Assembly: GCA_964609615.1 (NCBI GenBank)
Contig: CAZSRL010000005.1
Location: 1-47,301, forward strand
Direction: 5' to 3'
Source of the DNA: CAZSRL01 sp964609615
GTDB taxonomy: Bacteria > Bacillota_I > Bacilli_A > RF39 > UBA660
Length of the DNA stretch: 47,301 nt
In this document: positions 6,694-15,241 of the stretch, piece by piece
How the letters are laid out: every line of letters starts with the position of its first letter
Numbering within the stretch: position 1 is the first letter of the stretch
Notes under the pieces: model-generated
What the model was told of the DNA's origin: nothing
The model's input: only the letters and a program-made list of their open reading frames with translations
The model's database searches: none
Position numbers and translations under genes: made by a program

Positions 6694-7563
6694 ATGTTAA
6701 AAATTTATTCAAATACTTCACTCGGGGATTATATGAGATGTATAAAAGGTTTCCCAGTATATACAAGAGAAGAAGAAAAACAAATGTTTTTTAGCCTAAA
6801 AGAAAAAGACTATGAAAGTGAAGAATATTATAAAATTAAAAATGAAATAATTAACCATAATTTAAAGCTTGTTGTTTCAATTGCTTTTTCAAAAACATAT
6901 AATAAAAAATTTGATGTAGAAGATTTAATACAAGTTGGTAATGAAGCTTTAATAAATAGTATTGATAGTTTTGATTTATCAAGAAATTGTAAATTCTCAA
7001 CATATGTTTTCCCTAGAATATGTGTTGCTATGGATAATGAAATTAGAGATAATATTGGAAGAATAATAAGACTTCCACAAGAAATAGATTTTAAGTTTCA
7101 TCAATATTTAAGATTAAAAGAAAAATTAGGTTTAACAGATGATGAAATTGATGATAAAACAATAAAAGGAATACTTAATATAGATGATGAGAAATTAAAA
7201 TTATTAAAAAAAATAGAATCTTGTTTTTTCATTAAAAGCTTAAATCAACCTATTAATAGACCAGAAAATGATGCTACATTATATGAAGATATTATAGAAG
7301 ATGAAAATGTAGAACAACCAGAGGAAGAAACAATTAAAAATAGTTTAATTGATGAAATAAAAAAAGCAATGAAGGAATATGGTTTAACAAAACAAGAACA
7401 ATCTGTTATTATTGAAAGATTTGGCTTGTTTGGAACAAATGTAAAGGAACCGTATGAAATATTTGCTAATCATAATATTTCTAGACAAAGAGAACATATT
7501 GTAAGAAAAAAAGCTTTAAATAAATTATCACATAGCGATGTATTAAAAAGTTATTATGTATAA
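6694..7563 (+). CDS. Sigma-70 family RNA polymerase sigma factor
   Basis: 289 residues, starting at ATG 6694 after AGGAGGA. A region-1.2-like segment (LGDYMRCIKGFPVYTREEE) leads into region 2 (HNLKLVVSIA, DLIQVGNEALINSIDSFD, KFSTYVFPRI), a region-3-like stretch with LPQEIDFKF, and region 4 (YGLTKQEQSVIIERFGL ... ISRQREHIVRKKALNKL). The length and a complete region 2 to 4 suit a sporulation- or stress-type (group 3) factor, but none of SigE, F, G or K can be assigned by eye. It has its own promoter and lies two genes after another sigma gene. The convergent neighbour is a RodA/FtsW-type protein. Confidence 0.88.
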   Translation: MLKIYSNTSLGDYMRCIKGFPVYTREEEKQMFFSLKEKDYESEEYYKIKNEIINHNLKLVVSIAFSKTYNKKFDVEDLIQVGNEALINSIDSFDLSRNCKFSTYVFPRICVAMDNEIRDNIGRIIRLPQEIDFKFHQYLRLKEKLGLTDDEIDDKTIKGILNIDDEKLKLLKKIESCFFIKSLNQPINRPENDATLYEDIIEDENVEQPEEETIKNSLIDEIKKAMKEYGLTKQEQSVIIERFGLFGTNVKEPYEIFANHNISRQREHIVRKKALNKLSHSDVLKSYYV

Positions 7564-7590
7564 AAATGAAAGTAATTTCATTTTTTTTGT
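7564..7590. terminator. Terminator between convergent sigma and RodA/FtsW-type genes
   Basis: AAATGAAA (7564-7571) and TTTCATTT (7576-7583), with a 4-nt loop and a long T run. The hairpin's right arm covers the stop codon of the minus-strand gene. Confidence 0.8.
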
Positions 7591-8696
7591 TTTATTATTA
7601 TATTTATTATTATTCCTATCATAATAAAACATGTAAATAAACTACTTCCTCCATAACTTATAAAAGGTAAAGTTATTCCCATAATTGGAAGTAGTCCTAT
7701 TGACATACTTATGTTTTCTACATATGAAAAGATAAAACAAGATATAATACCAATAATTAATAATTTATTGGTTATTGTTTTATCTTTAATACCTGTATTA
7801 ATAATACTAAATAAAAATAAACAAATTATTATTATTAATATAATAGAACCAACTAAACCAAAATTACTACAAAAAACACTAAAAATAAAATCTGTATAAG
7901 GCTCTGGAAAATATATAGGAGTATTAAATAATCCATGTCCAAATATATATGAAGAACCTATTGCTATTAAACTATTTTCAAGCTGCATACCGCTTGTATT
8001 AGTCCAATCTAATATTCTATTTATTCTATAAAAAAAACTATGACCAAATATATTTACAAAGCTTGTTTTGAAATAAAAATATATAACAAAAAATATAATA
8101 AAAACTATTATAATAATACTAATAAATCCTAAAAACCATTTATAGTTAATACCACTTATAAATAATATACTAAACGCTATTAAAAAATAAAATATAACAG
8201 TACCAGTATCTGGTTCAATAAATGTAAGTATACTTGGTAAAAAAGTAAAAATAAAAACTTTAATAATTAGTTTTAATTCTTCTTTATAATCTTTGTTTTC
8301 TTTATAATAATAATTGCTATATATTTTAGATAATACAAGTATTAAAGATATTTTCATTATTTCGCTTGGTTGAAAATTGCCTAAATAGGGAATAGTAAAC
8401 CAGCATTTAGCATTATTTATTTCATTTCCAAATATAAGTACAAGTATTAATAAACATATGTTTAAAGCGTATATTATATAGCTATAATTTAATAATCTAA
8501 TATTCTTTATTTTAATAACTATAATCATAATAAAAAAGCTAATAATATACCAACATATTTGTTTGATATAAAGATTATTAAATTCACTATTAACAATAAA
8601 TTTAGATGAATATATACTAAAAACACTAATAATAAAAAATATTATTAATGAAAAAAGAATTATAAATAAGTTTTTATATTTTAAAAAATATTTCAT
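7578..8696 (-). CDS. SEDS-family protein (RodA/FtsW/SpoVE type)
   Basis: A SEDS family member: a polytopic membrane glycosyltransferase that polymerises lipid II into peptidoglycan together with a class B penicillin-binding protein, for elongation, division or the spore cortex. About 372 residues with around ten hydrophobic segments. Family signatures visible are WFTIPYLGNFQPSEIMKIS, the PDTGTV segment holding the catalytic-loop Asp, QLENSLIAIGSS with FGHGL, and the C-terminal GLLPIMGITLPFISYGGSS. Start chosen at the ATG whose first base is 8696 (weak GGGTAT upstream); the longer frame to 8768 would run into the divergent gene. No PBP gene is adjacent, so RodA, FtsW or SpoVE cannot be decided. 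The gene overlaps a terminator with its convergent neighbour. Confidence 0.9.
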   Translation of the reverse strand: MKYFLKYKNLFIILFSLIIFFIISVFSIYSSKFIVNSEFNNLYIKQICWYIISFFIMIIVIKIKNIRLLNYSYIIYALNICLLILVLIFGNEINNAKCWFTIPYLGNFQPSEIMKISLILVLSKIYSNYYYKENKDYKEELKLIIKVFIFTFLPSILTFIEPDTGTVIFYFLIAFSILFISGINYKWFLGFISIIIIVFIIFFVIYFYFKTSFVNIFGHSFFYRINRILDWTNTSGMQLENSLIAIGSSYIFGHGLFNTPIYFPEPYTDFIFSVFCSNFGLVGSIILIIIICLFLFSIINTGIKDKTITNKLLIIGIISCFIFSYVENISMSIGLLPIMGITLPFISYGGSSLFTCFIMIGIIINIIIKQKK

Positions 8697-8749
8697 ATAA
8701 TTATAATACCCAACAATAAAATATATATAAATAAAAAGGAGAGTATATA

Positions 8750-9049
8750 ATGAAAGGAAAATTACCAAAAGTATTTGTTAATGACAAAGTTAAAATAGAG
8801 GATAATAATCAAAGAATATATTATTCTAAAAATAAAGAGGTAATAAATAAAAATAAACTTAGTGTTTTAAATCAAATAAATAATATATTTTCATCTAAAA
8901 AGTTTGTTTATAAAATGCCTGTTTTTATAAAAACAGAAAAAAAAGAATATAAAATTGAATTAATAGGTAAAAAAGATAATGTATTAATTGGTAAAAACAA
9001 TGAAATAATAAAAATAGATGATATTATAGAAATAAAAGCCAATAACTAA
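8750..9049 (+). CDS. Hypothetical small basic protein
   Basis: 99 residues from ATG 8750 behind a good AAAGGAGAG. It is very rich in Lys, Asn and Ile, soluble, without signal peptide or membrane segment. The pattern of short beta-like stretches (FVYKMPVFIKT, YKIELIGKKDNVLIGKNNE, IIKIDDIIEIKA) suggests a small beta-barrel-like fold, but no family is recognised. It is divergent from the SEDS gene, sharing a ~50-bp upstream region, and convergent with the zinc-ribbon gene, its stop lying inside a shared hairpin. Confidence 0.7.
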   Translation: MKGKLPKVFVNDKVKIEDNNQRIYYSKNKEVINKNKLSVLNQINNIFSSKKFVYKMPVFIKTEKKEYKIELIGKKDNVLIGKNNEIIKIDDIIEIKANN

Positions 9050-9073
9050 AAAGTATGCTTTTTAATTATTGGC
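9038..9073. terminator. Strong bidirectional terminator overlapping both convergent stop codons
   Basis: A 16-bp stem with one mismatch: 9038-9053 pairs with 9058-9073 around a TATG loop, with internal A5/T5 runs. The stops of the plus gene (9049) and minus gene (9046) both lie within its left arm and the two CDSs overlap by 4 nt. Confidence 0.85.
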
Positions 9074-9945
9074 TTTGTCATGTGTTCTTTTATTTGATCT
9101 AAAAGTAATTGTTCAATAACACCTAGTTCATGTAGTGAGAAACCATCATAATAATCTTTTTGCATTTCGCTTAGTGATAAAGGATTACTAAGGAAACCAA
9201 ATCTTAAAAATATAAATTCTCTTTCAAAATCTTCTAGTTGTAAAATTGCATTGTTTAGATTTTTTAATTCTTCTAGTTTATTTTCTTTTTCAATATATAA
9301 ACTTTCAGTACTTGGAACAAAAGATTTCATTAATGAATTAATATGATTTTCTTCTTCATTATTTGTATCTTCTACAAGTGAGTTTTCAAAAGAAAGATTG
9401 CTTCTAGTTAAATATTCTTGTATTTTTTCATAATCTAAATGTTGCTCTGACATCATATTATCATTTCTAACTAATTCTCTTAGTTTAACGTTTAATAATA
9501 TATTAATTCTATACATTAGTGGAACATTACTTGTGTTTTTTTGTTCTTGTAAAAATGCTAAAAATTCTGTTTTTAAATAATTTTTATATTCTTGCATTTT
9601 TTCTTTAGGAATATTATTTTTTTTAAGTATTATAAATGCTATTTCATTAATGTTTTTATATGTTTTATTAAAGTCAGGTTGATTTGCAATATCATATTTT
9701 TTTAATTCTTCTATAGATAGAAATTCATTTTGTTTTGATTCTTTTATATTTTTTTCTATTTTTTTTTGCATTAATGTTAAACTATCTCTATTATTAGAAA
9801 CATATGAGCAAGAGCAGTTTTTTAAAAATACCTTCCTACAATCATCACAAAGATAACCCCATTTATCTTCTTCATAACTAGTCTTAAAGAAGTCATAATA
9901 AAACAAATGAACTTCTTTTTCTTCATTACAGTAATTACATTTCAT
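9046..9945 (-). CDS. Zinc-ribbon protein with sigma region-4-like C-terminus
   Basis: 299 residues from the ATG at 9945 behind GGGGGAA; an upstream TTG at 9960 lies in that RBS and is rejected. The N-terminus has MKCNYC (Cys 3, 6) and LCDDC followed by CSCS, a likely zinc ribbon. A long charged helical middle follows. Near residues 225-290 the segment LEDFEREFIFLRFGFLSNPL plus FSLHELGVIEQLLLDQIKEHM has the spacing of sigma-70 region 4 (the L-x2-RE-x-I-x-LRFG helix, then HTH). There is no region 2, so it is unlikely to be a full sigma factor and might be a sigma-like adaptor or anti-sigma. The likeness is moderate. It lies near two true sigma genes, next to a coat-protein gene. Confidence 0.6.
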   Translation of the reverse strand: MKCNYCNEEKEVHLFYYDFFKTSYEEDKWGYLCDDCRKVFLKNCSCSYVSNNRDSLTLMQKKIEKNIKESKQNEFLSIEELKKYDIANQPDFNKTYKNINEIAFIILKKNNIPKEKMQEYKNYLKTEFLAFLQEQKNTSNVPLMYRINILLNVKLRELVRNDNMMSEQHLDYEKIQEYLTRSNLSFENSLVEDTNNEEENHINSLMKSFVPSTESLYIEKENKLEELKNLNNAILQLEDFEREFIFLRFGFLSNPLSLSEMQKDYYDGFSLHELGVIEQLLLDQIKEHMTKPIIKKHTF

Positions 9946-10033
9946 AAAAAATTCCCCCAAACCATTTAATCGACTGTCACGACTATAACTAAATTATAAG
10001 TTGATAATTTGAAAAAATCAACAAAAATTTAAA

Positions 10034-10060
10034 AAAAGAGAAATTAATTAATCTCTTTTT
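10034..10060 (-). terminator. Terminator of the CotY/CotZ-like gene
   Basis: AAAAAGAGA (10034-10042) and TCTCTTTTT (10052-10060) form a 9-bp stem 40 bp after the minus-strand stop codon. The A run supplies the T tail on the minus strand. Confidence 0.75.
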
Positions 10061-10100
10061 AAAAATTTGCTTTAAAAACTATTTAAAAACATAATTTGTG

Positions 10101-10508
10101 TTATACACATTCTATATAAGTATCATTTAAACATCTAATAACACAACAACAACTTAAATCCATTGTAAAAAATGAATCTGTAGCAACATAATTGTTTGTT
10201 TCTTGAGAATCAGTTTTTAATACTCTAAATGTTGCACAACAACCATCTAGTTTTTCTATTCTAAATACACTAGAAGTAGTGTCGGTTTCAGTTTTGCTTA
10301 CTGGCATAGACCGTGGTGTTCCATTTCCACAGCAAGTATAAAGCATAATTGGTCTAGTATTACATACTAAACAATTTGGCCCTCCTCCTAAAGCAGGTTT
10401 GTCACAAGAATTTAGACAATTATCTGGACAAGCTTCTTCTTGTAAAATTAATATTACTTTTAAAATATCACTCACACAATTTTCGCAAGTATTTTTATTT
10501 TCGCACAT
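10101..10508 (-). CDS. Spore coat/exosporium protein of the CotY/CotZ family
   Basis: 135 residues, very Cys-rich (18 Cys). CotY and CotZ are disulfide-cross-linked proteins that self-assemble in the spore crust of Bacillus or the exosporium of B. cereus. The family pattern is clear: an N-terminal CENCVSDILKVILILQEE helix, the middle PIMLYTCCGNGTPRS, VFRIEKLDGCCATFRVL, and C-terminal DLSCCCVIRCLNDTYIEC. The start at 10508 follows AAAGGGTGG. It is monocistronic with its own terminator. Its presence is the best evidence in the window that the organism makes spores. A mother-cell sigma promoter would be expected but is not obvious by eye. Confidence 0.88.
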   Translation of the reverse strand: MCENKNTCENCVSDILKVILILQEEACPDNCLNSCDKPALGGGPNCLVCNTRPIMLYTCCGNGTPRSMPVSKTETDTTSSVFRIEKLDGCCATFRVLKTDSQETNNYVATDSFFTMDLSCCCVIRCLNDTYIECV

Positions 10509-10643
10509 ATATAATCCACCCTTTCGTTTATATTCACTAATAATTTATGTAATGGGAAATAATTTAGTGATTCCTTTTACCTAAAATATATAAATATATT
10601 TTATTTTTAATCTTTTTGTAGTATAATTAAGTAGGTGATTAAA

Positions 10644-10955
10644 ATGACTTGGCAATATTTAATATTAGTTTTAGTATTTATTCTAATTGTTGTAATAGTA
10701 TTAAAATTAAATAAAAAAGATTTTTCAATTGAAATTAATAAACTTATTCAATATTTAGGCGGTAAGAATAATATTATTGATGCTGAGATAAACATGTCTA
10801 GATTAAAAGTAATATTAAAAGATATGTCTAAGGTTGATAAAGAGGGAATAACTAAGTTAGGTGCTAAAGGAATAGTTGAAGTAGATAATCAATTAAAAAT
10901 AATATTTGGTCCTAATTCAAAACATTTAAAAAAATATATGAATGCCTTAAAATGA
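10644..10955 (+). CDS. Membrane-anchored PTS EIIB-like protein lacking the phosphorylated Cys
   Basis: 103 residues from ATG 10644 (RBS TAGGTGA). One N-terminal membrane helix (about 3-22) precedes a domain matching the glucose-type EIIB fold: LIQYLGGKNNI, SRLKVILKDMSKVD, LGAKGIVEVDNQLKIIFGP. In active EIIB a Cys just before TRLR accepts phosphate from EIIA; here the segment is INMSRLKV, so the Cys position is Asn. No EIIA or EIIC gene is nearby. It is probably a regulatory or structural relic rather than a transporter subunit (inference). A TATAAT at 10622-10627 gives its promoter. Confidence 0.8.
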   Translation: MTWQYLILVLVFILIVVIVLKLNKKDFSIEINKLIQYLGGKNNIIDAEINMSRLKVILKDMSKVDKEGITKLGAKGIVEVDNQLKIIFGPNSKHLKKYMNALK

Positions 10956-10976
10956 TAAATTTTATCATTTTTTTTC
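10950..10976 (+). terminator. Terminator of the EIIB-like gene
   Basis: AAATGATAAA (10950-10959) and TTTATCATTT (10961-10970) followed by Ts. The TGA stop codon (10953-10955) lies inside the stem. Such a 1-nt loop would in practice open to 3-5 nt. Confidence 0.8.
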
Positions 10977-11031
10977 ATTTTTCGACAAATTTCGCTCTTT
11001 TTGTTTGATAAAATAATCTTGGTGAAGAAAA

Positions 11032-12245
11032 ATGTTTATATTTGTAGAAGTATTAATTTGTATAATGGTTTTATTATTTCCTTTAATGTTATATTCATAT
11101 TATGTTTTATATAAAAAGAATATATTTGAGAAAGAAAAAAGAGTAATACAAAACTTAGCTTTATTAACATCTGTATTTTTAATAATAAATGTTGTTAATT
11201 ATTTTGATAATAGTATTTATTCTGTATTTATTACTATACCTATTTTATTTTCTTATATATACAGAAATAATTTTATGGTTGTTTTTATTTCTGTAATAAT
11301 TTCTATTTATTTATATTCATCTTTAAATATTAATATATTTTTATTATTGATAGCGAATCTCTTCTATATAATTGTTTATATTCAATATACAAGAACAAAT
11401 AAAAACACAAGTTATTTAGTTTTTTCTTTTTGTATAATAACAATAACTGTATTTATTATTGAATACTTTAAAACATTTAATTTAGTTGATACAAAACTTA
11501 TATTTATGATATTTTTATTTATATTGTTTTGTTTTATTATTAGTTGTCTTGTTAAAAAAGTACGTGATATAGTAAATATTTATTTAACATTAAAAGAATT
11601 TGAACACGAAAAACAAATAAAAACCTCTTTATTTAAAATAACACATGAGATTAAAAATCCTTTAGCGGTTATTAAAGGATATATTGAGATGTATGATGCT
11701 GATAACGTTGATAAAAGTAAAAGGTATATAAAAATTATTGAGAGTGAAGTGAAAAGAATATTAAATTTGTTAGATGATTTCAGAAATTTTTCTGATATTA
11801 AAATTAAAAAAGAAACAACTAACTTCAATGATTTGTTAGATGATATAAAAAACACAATATTACCTATTGCTAAAAAAGATAATATTAATTATATTTTGAA
11901 ACTGAAAATGATTTAATTGTTGAACTTGATTATAATAGAATGAAACAGGTTATGATTAATTTAATAAAAAACGCAATTGAAGCATCAAATATAAATGGAG
12001 AGGTTAAAATAATATCATTTATAGATAATAATAAATTAAATATTATTATTAAAGATTGTGGAGTAGGTATGAGCAAAGAAACTATGGATAATTTATTAAA
12101 TCCATTTTTTACAACAAAATCATTTGGTACTGGACTTGGAGTTTGTTTAAGCAACGAGATAATAAATGCTCATGGGGGATCTCTTGATTATTATTCTCAT
12201 ATGAACGAAGGAACAAGTTTTTTTATAACGCTTCCTTTAAAATAA
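11032..12245 (+). pseudogene. Membrane sensor histidine kinase, broken by a one-base frameshift
   Basis: The first frame (11032-11916) has about six membrane helices, then a HisKA domain with the phospho-acceptor His in ITHEIKNPLAVIKGY. The second frame supplies the ATPase domain: MKQVMINLIKNAIEAS (N box), GVGMSKETM (G1), and GTGLGVCLSNEIINAHGG (G2). The frames join if one T is added to TTTT at 11894-11897; the -1 frame then reads ETENDLIVELDYNR straight into the N box. All kinase motifs are otherwise intact, so this is a recent mutation, phase variation in a homopolymer, or a sequencing error. The six-helix, PAS-less design recalls KinB-type sporulation kinases, but the assignment is weak. 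RBS TTGGTGAAG. No response-regulator gene is adjacent. Confidence 0.85.
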
Positions 12246-12265
12246 AAACTCCAATTTTGGAGTTT
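12246..12265. terminator. Terminator between convergent kinase and coat-like genes
   Basis: AAACTCCAA (12246-12254) and TTGGAGTTT (12257-12265), a 9-bp perfect stem directly after the kinase stop codon, overlapping the end of the minus-strand gene. Confidence 0.8.
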
Positions 12266-12560
12266 ATATCATGTACATACTTGAATTGATTTCTACATCT
12301 GATGTATTGCTATTATTTTCGAGATTTGAAACTTTAGTTTCAAGTCTTTTTACTTGTCTTTCTATTTTGTCAATTCTCGCTTCTAAGTTATTGTTATTAT
12401 CATAATATGGCATCATTCCAGGAGCAGTTACATTTGGACCAGCAGCCATCATATTTGTGTTTCCACTATACATATTTGGGCCAGGCATCCCCATATTATT
12501 TGGTAGGGTATTTCCGCCATAACTATAATCAGAATAAAACATATCTCTATTTTGCTTCAT
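12264..12560 (-). CDS. Met/Pro/Asn/Gly-rich small protein with a coiled coil, possibly spore-coat associated
   Basis: 98 residues from the ATG at 12560 behind GGAGAG. The N-terminal ~55 residues are low complexity (Met, Pro, Gly, Asn and Tyr, e.g. NNMGMPGPNMYSGN). Residues about 58-85 form a short heptad coiled coil (LEARIDKIERQVKRLETKVS). Sequences of this kind occur among spore coat and inner-coat proteins of Bacilli, and a CotY/CotZ-like gene lies 2 kb away. No family is assigned, so the coat role is inference. Confidence 0.65.
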   Translation of the reverse strand: MKQNRDMFYSDYSYGGNTLPNNMGMPGPNMYSGNTNMMAAGPNVTAPGMMPYYDNNNNLEARIDKIERQVKRLETKVSNLENNSNTSDVEINSSMYMI

Positions 12561-12632
12561 AAAACACTCTCCTATTTCATTATAATATATGTTAATTTTA
12601 TAATATGTGTTAAAATAAATTTGGTGATATTT

Positions 12633-13259
12633 ATGAGACTGAGAAATGTTAAGGGAGCAGATGAAATACTAAAAAGCAGTGATTTTGTAGTAAATGATTA
12701 TAAAAAAGCCTGTGGAAAATGGCGACGAGTTTTTAATAATGAAAATGATATATATATTGAAATTGGTATGGGAAAGGGAGACTTTTTAATAAGTGAAGCT
12801 CTAATGAATCCAAATATTAATTATATAGGAATAGAAAAGTATGAAAGTGTTCTTCTAAGAGCAACTCAAAAAGTAAATGAGATGGATTTAAATAATATAA
12901 GATTTATATGTATGGATGCTTTAGTAATAGATGAGGTATTTAAAAAAGAGGTTAGTAAAATATATTTGAATTTTTCTGATCCTTGGCCTAAAAATAAGCA
13001 TGGAAGTAGAAGACTTACTAATCCTATATTTCTTAATAAGTTTAAAAAAATTGTTAAAGATAAATTAATTATAGAAATGAAAACAGATAATGATAACTTG
13101 TTTAATTATTCTATAAATGAGTTTAAAAAAATGAACTTTAAATTTGATAATATAGATAGAGATTACGCTAATAATGAAAAAAATCTTAGTAAAACTGAAT
13201 ATGAAAAGAAATTTATTAAACAAAATAAAAATATTAATTATTTAAAAGTAAAATTATAA
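12633..13259 (+). CDS. trmB: tRNA (guanine-N7)-methyltransferase
   Basis: Methylates G46 in the variable loop of tRNAs using S-adenosylmethionine; cytosolic. 208 residues, near the family's usual ~215. The SAM-binding motif IEIGMGKGDF sits near residue 45, followed by YIGIEKYESVLLRA and the family signature NFSDPWPKNKHGSRRLT. The start at ATG 12633 follows TTGGTGATATTT; the longer frame to 12552 overlaps the divergent gene's RBS. It is a single gene, divergent from the coat-like gene. Confidence 0.95.
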   Translation: MRLRNVKGADEILKSSDFVVNDYKKACGKWRRVFNNENDIYIEIGMGKGDFLISEALMNPNINYIGIEKYESVLLRATQKVNEMDLNNIRFICMDALVIDEVFKKEVSKIYLNFSDPWPKNKHGSRRLTNPIFLNKFKKIVKDKLIIEMKTDNDNLFNYSINEFKKMNFKFDNIDRDYANNEKNLSKTEYEKKFIKQNKNINYLKVKL

Positions 13260-13332
13260 TTTTATTAATAACAAAAATGTTTGTTTTTCTTAAATATATG
13301 TTATAATAATATTACATAAAGTGGGTGAAAAA

Positions 13333-13992
13333 ATGAAAAAATTTTTATTAGTAATTATTTTGGTATTTTTAACCACTGGGTGTACATATCAAAATTTAAA
13401 TGATATGGAAATAAAAGATTGTGCTGAATATGTTATTGAAAATAATACTAATATTTATAATATAAGTAATATAGGATATAGATATTATTTACCTAGAGGA
13501 TTTAGCGTTATTGATGATATGGAATATAATGAAGTTTTATTATCAAAAAGATATAAATATTATATGTATGTAGATATTATTAGTTACTATAATAAAATTA
13601 ACCCTGAGTATATTTATAATGGAGGGGCTTATTTATCTCAAAGAATAAACTTTGCTGGTAATGAAGGATATGTAGAAATAACAAAAAAAGATAATAATAT
13701 GTTTTATGTTGAAATGATGTATAATTATGCTAAAATAGAAGTGTTAGTAAGAGAGCGTGATTTAAAAAGTTCAGTTATTAACATAAGTTATATATTATCA
13801 TCAATTAGATATAATAATACTGTTATAGAAAATCAAATTGGTTCTAAAAGTATTAATTATAAAGAAAAAACATATAAGGTAAAAAAGCCTAGTGGAGAAC
13901 AAGCAAAAAATATATTAGATTACGCTAAAGAATATGACAAATATAATGATGTAAATAATGAATTACCAGATACAGATTTGGTGGGAAATTAA
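13333..13992 (+). CDS. Putative lipoprotein
   Basis: 219 residues from ATG 13333 behind GTGGGTGA. A typical lipoprotein signal peptide: MKK, a hydrophobic core, then the lipobox LTTGC with Cys at about residue 17. The mature part is Tyr- and Asn-rich with alternating beta-like strands (YRYYLPRGFSVIDD, YVEITKKDNNMFYVEMMYNY). No family is recognised. It stands 16 bp before the next gene and probably forms an operon with it and the YtxG/YtxH-like genes, suggesting an envelope role (inference). Confidence 0.8.
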   Translation: MKKFLLVIILVFLTTGCTYQNLNDMEIKDCAEYVIENNTNIYNISNIGYRYYLPRGFSVIDDMEYNEVLLSKRYKYYMYVDIISYYNKINPEYIYNGGAYLSQRINFAGNEGYVEITKKDNNMFYVEMMYNYAKIEVLVRERDLKSSVINISYILSSIRYNNTVIENQIGSKSINYKEKTYKVKKPSGEQAKNILDYAKEYDKYNDVNNELPDTDLVGN

Positions 13993-14008
13993 GAGGAGTG
14001 TGTAAATA

Positions 14009-14941
14009 ATGGGTGTACTAAAAAAATTAAAAGATATCTTTTATGACGAAGAAATTGTTGAAGAAGAAGTTGAAGAAGAAAAACCACAAATTAAAGAAAT
14101 TACTGAAAAGTTAGATAGAATAGATTATAATAAAGAAGAAGTTAAAAAACCAAAGTTTGATGATATTGAAATACCAAGGTTTAAAGAACCGAAAGAAGAA
14201 ATTAAACCTAGAACAGATGAAATAACTCTTGAAGATAAAACTATTCCTGAAAGAGAATTATTTCAAAATAAAAAAACATTTAATTTTCCAATATTAAATG
14301 ATGATGAAAAGCCAATGACTAGAAGTAATATTAATGTTATGGATATTGAAAAGAAGCAAAAGCAAGAAAGAAAACTTGAACAAGAAGAAATTAAAACAAA
14401 TACTTCTTTTAGACCTAGTCCAGTAATATCTCCAATTTATGGAATCTTGGATAAAGACTTTAAAAAAGAAGATATAATTAGTAAAAATAAACAGAATGAT
14501 GAAATAGCAAGAAAAAGCACATCATTTGCGTATGATACAGTAAGAAAAAAAGCTTATGGTACTCTTGGAGATGAGTTAGAAAATAGTTTGTCAAATACTA
14601 CTAAGATAGAAGCAGAAAAGATTCTTAAAGAAGTAGATGATATAGAAAAAGAATTAAATAAGTTAGATGAAAGTACACCAAAAACAAATCTTACTAATAT
14701 AGTAAAAGATTTAGAAGAAAATGAAAAAATCACTATAGGAGAAATGGAAAAAAGAGAAAAAGAAATTGAAATAGAACCTGAAGACATTACAAGAGAAATA
14801 AAAGTTCAAGAAACATCTAGAATAGAAAAATATAAAAAAGAAACAACGCCACCTAAAAAAACAATTAGTGATGTGGGGGATAAAACTTTAGAACATGATC
14901 TATTTAATTTAATAGATTCTATGTACGAGGAGGAAGAATAA
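14009..14941 (+). CDS. Acidic coiled-coil protein of unknown function
   Basis: 310 residues from ATG 14009 (RBS GAGGAG). It opens with a short amphipathic segment (MGVLKKLKDIFYDEE), recalling membrane-targeting helices, followed by long Glu/Lys-rich regions with coiled-coil potential and conserved-looking short islands (FRPSPVISPIYGILDKDF, AYDTVRKKAYGTLGDELE). It ends in LEHDLFNLIDSMYEEEE. There is no catalytic motif. It sits directly before the YtxG/YtxH-like pair (4-bp gap), so a structural role at the membrane or in division is plausible but unproven. Confidence 0.75.
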   Translation: MGVLKKLKDIFYDEEIVEEEVEEEKPQIKEITEKLDRIDYNKEEVKKPKFDDIEIPRFKEPKEEIKPRTDEITLEDKTIPERELFQNKKTFNFPILNDDEKPMTRSNINVMDIEKKQKQERKLEQEEIKTNTSFRPSPVISPIYGILDKDFKKEDIISKNKQNDEIARKSTSFAYDTVRKKAYGTLGDELENSLSNTTKIEAEKILKEVDDIEKELNKLDESTPKTNLTNIVKDLEENEKITIGEMEKREKEIEIEPEDITREIKVQETSRIEKYKKETTPPKKTISDVGDKTLEHDLFNLIDSMYEEEE

Positions 14942-14944
14942 AAA

Positions 14945-15241
14945 ATGATAAATTTAAGTGAATTATTACCCATAATTATATATATACTTTTAATAATAGT
15001 ATTAATAATTGGAATAATAATTGGAATAAAGTTTATAATAACTATGGTTAAGGTTGAAAAAGTTGTTGATGATGTTAATGATAAAGTTCAATCATTAAAT
15101 GGATTTTTCTCAGCAATAGATTTTACTACTGATAAAATTGCTATGTTAAGTGATAGTGTAGTAAGTATTATTACTGCTGGGTTGGTTAAAATATTTCATA
15201 TTTTTAAAGGTAAAAAAAAGGAGGAAAATAGAAATGAGTAA
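14945..15241 (+). CDS. Small single-span membrane protein (DUF948/YtxG-like)
   Basis: 98 residues from ATG 14945, RBS within the end of the upstream gene. One long N-terminal membrane helix (about 10-35), then VEKVVDDVNDKVQSLNGFFSAIDFTTDKI, which resembles the DUF948/YtxG family, and a basic tail. In Bacillus, ytxG and ytxH are adjacent general-stress genes; here the next gene is a YtxH-like protein overlapping by 8 nt. The exact role is unknown. The pairing makes the assignment more credible than the short sequence alone. Confidence 0.7.
   Translation: MINLSELLPIIIYILLIIVLIIGIIIGIKFIITMVKVEKVVDDVNDKVQSLNGFFSAIDFTTDKIAMLSDSVVSIITAGLVKIFHIFKGKKKEENRNE

Noticed and set aside
7711..7899. Plus-strand frame inside the SEDS gene
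   Set aside because: Antisense shadow of a clear membrane protein gene.
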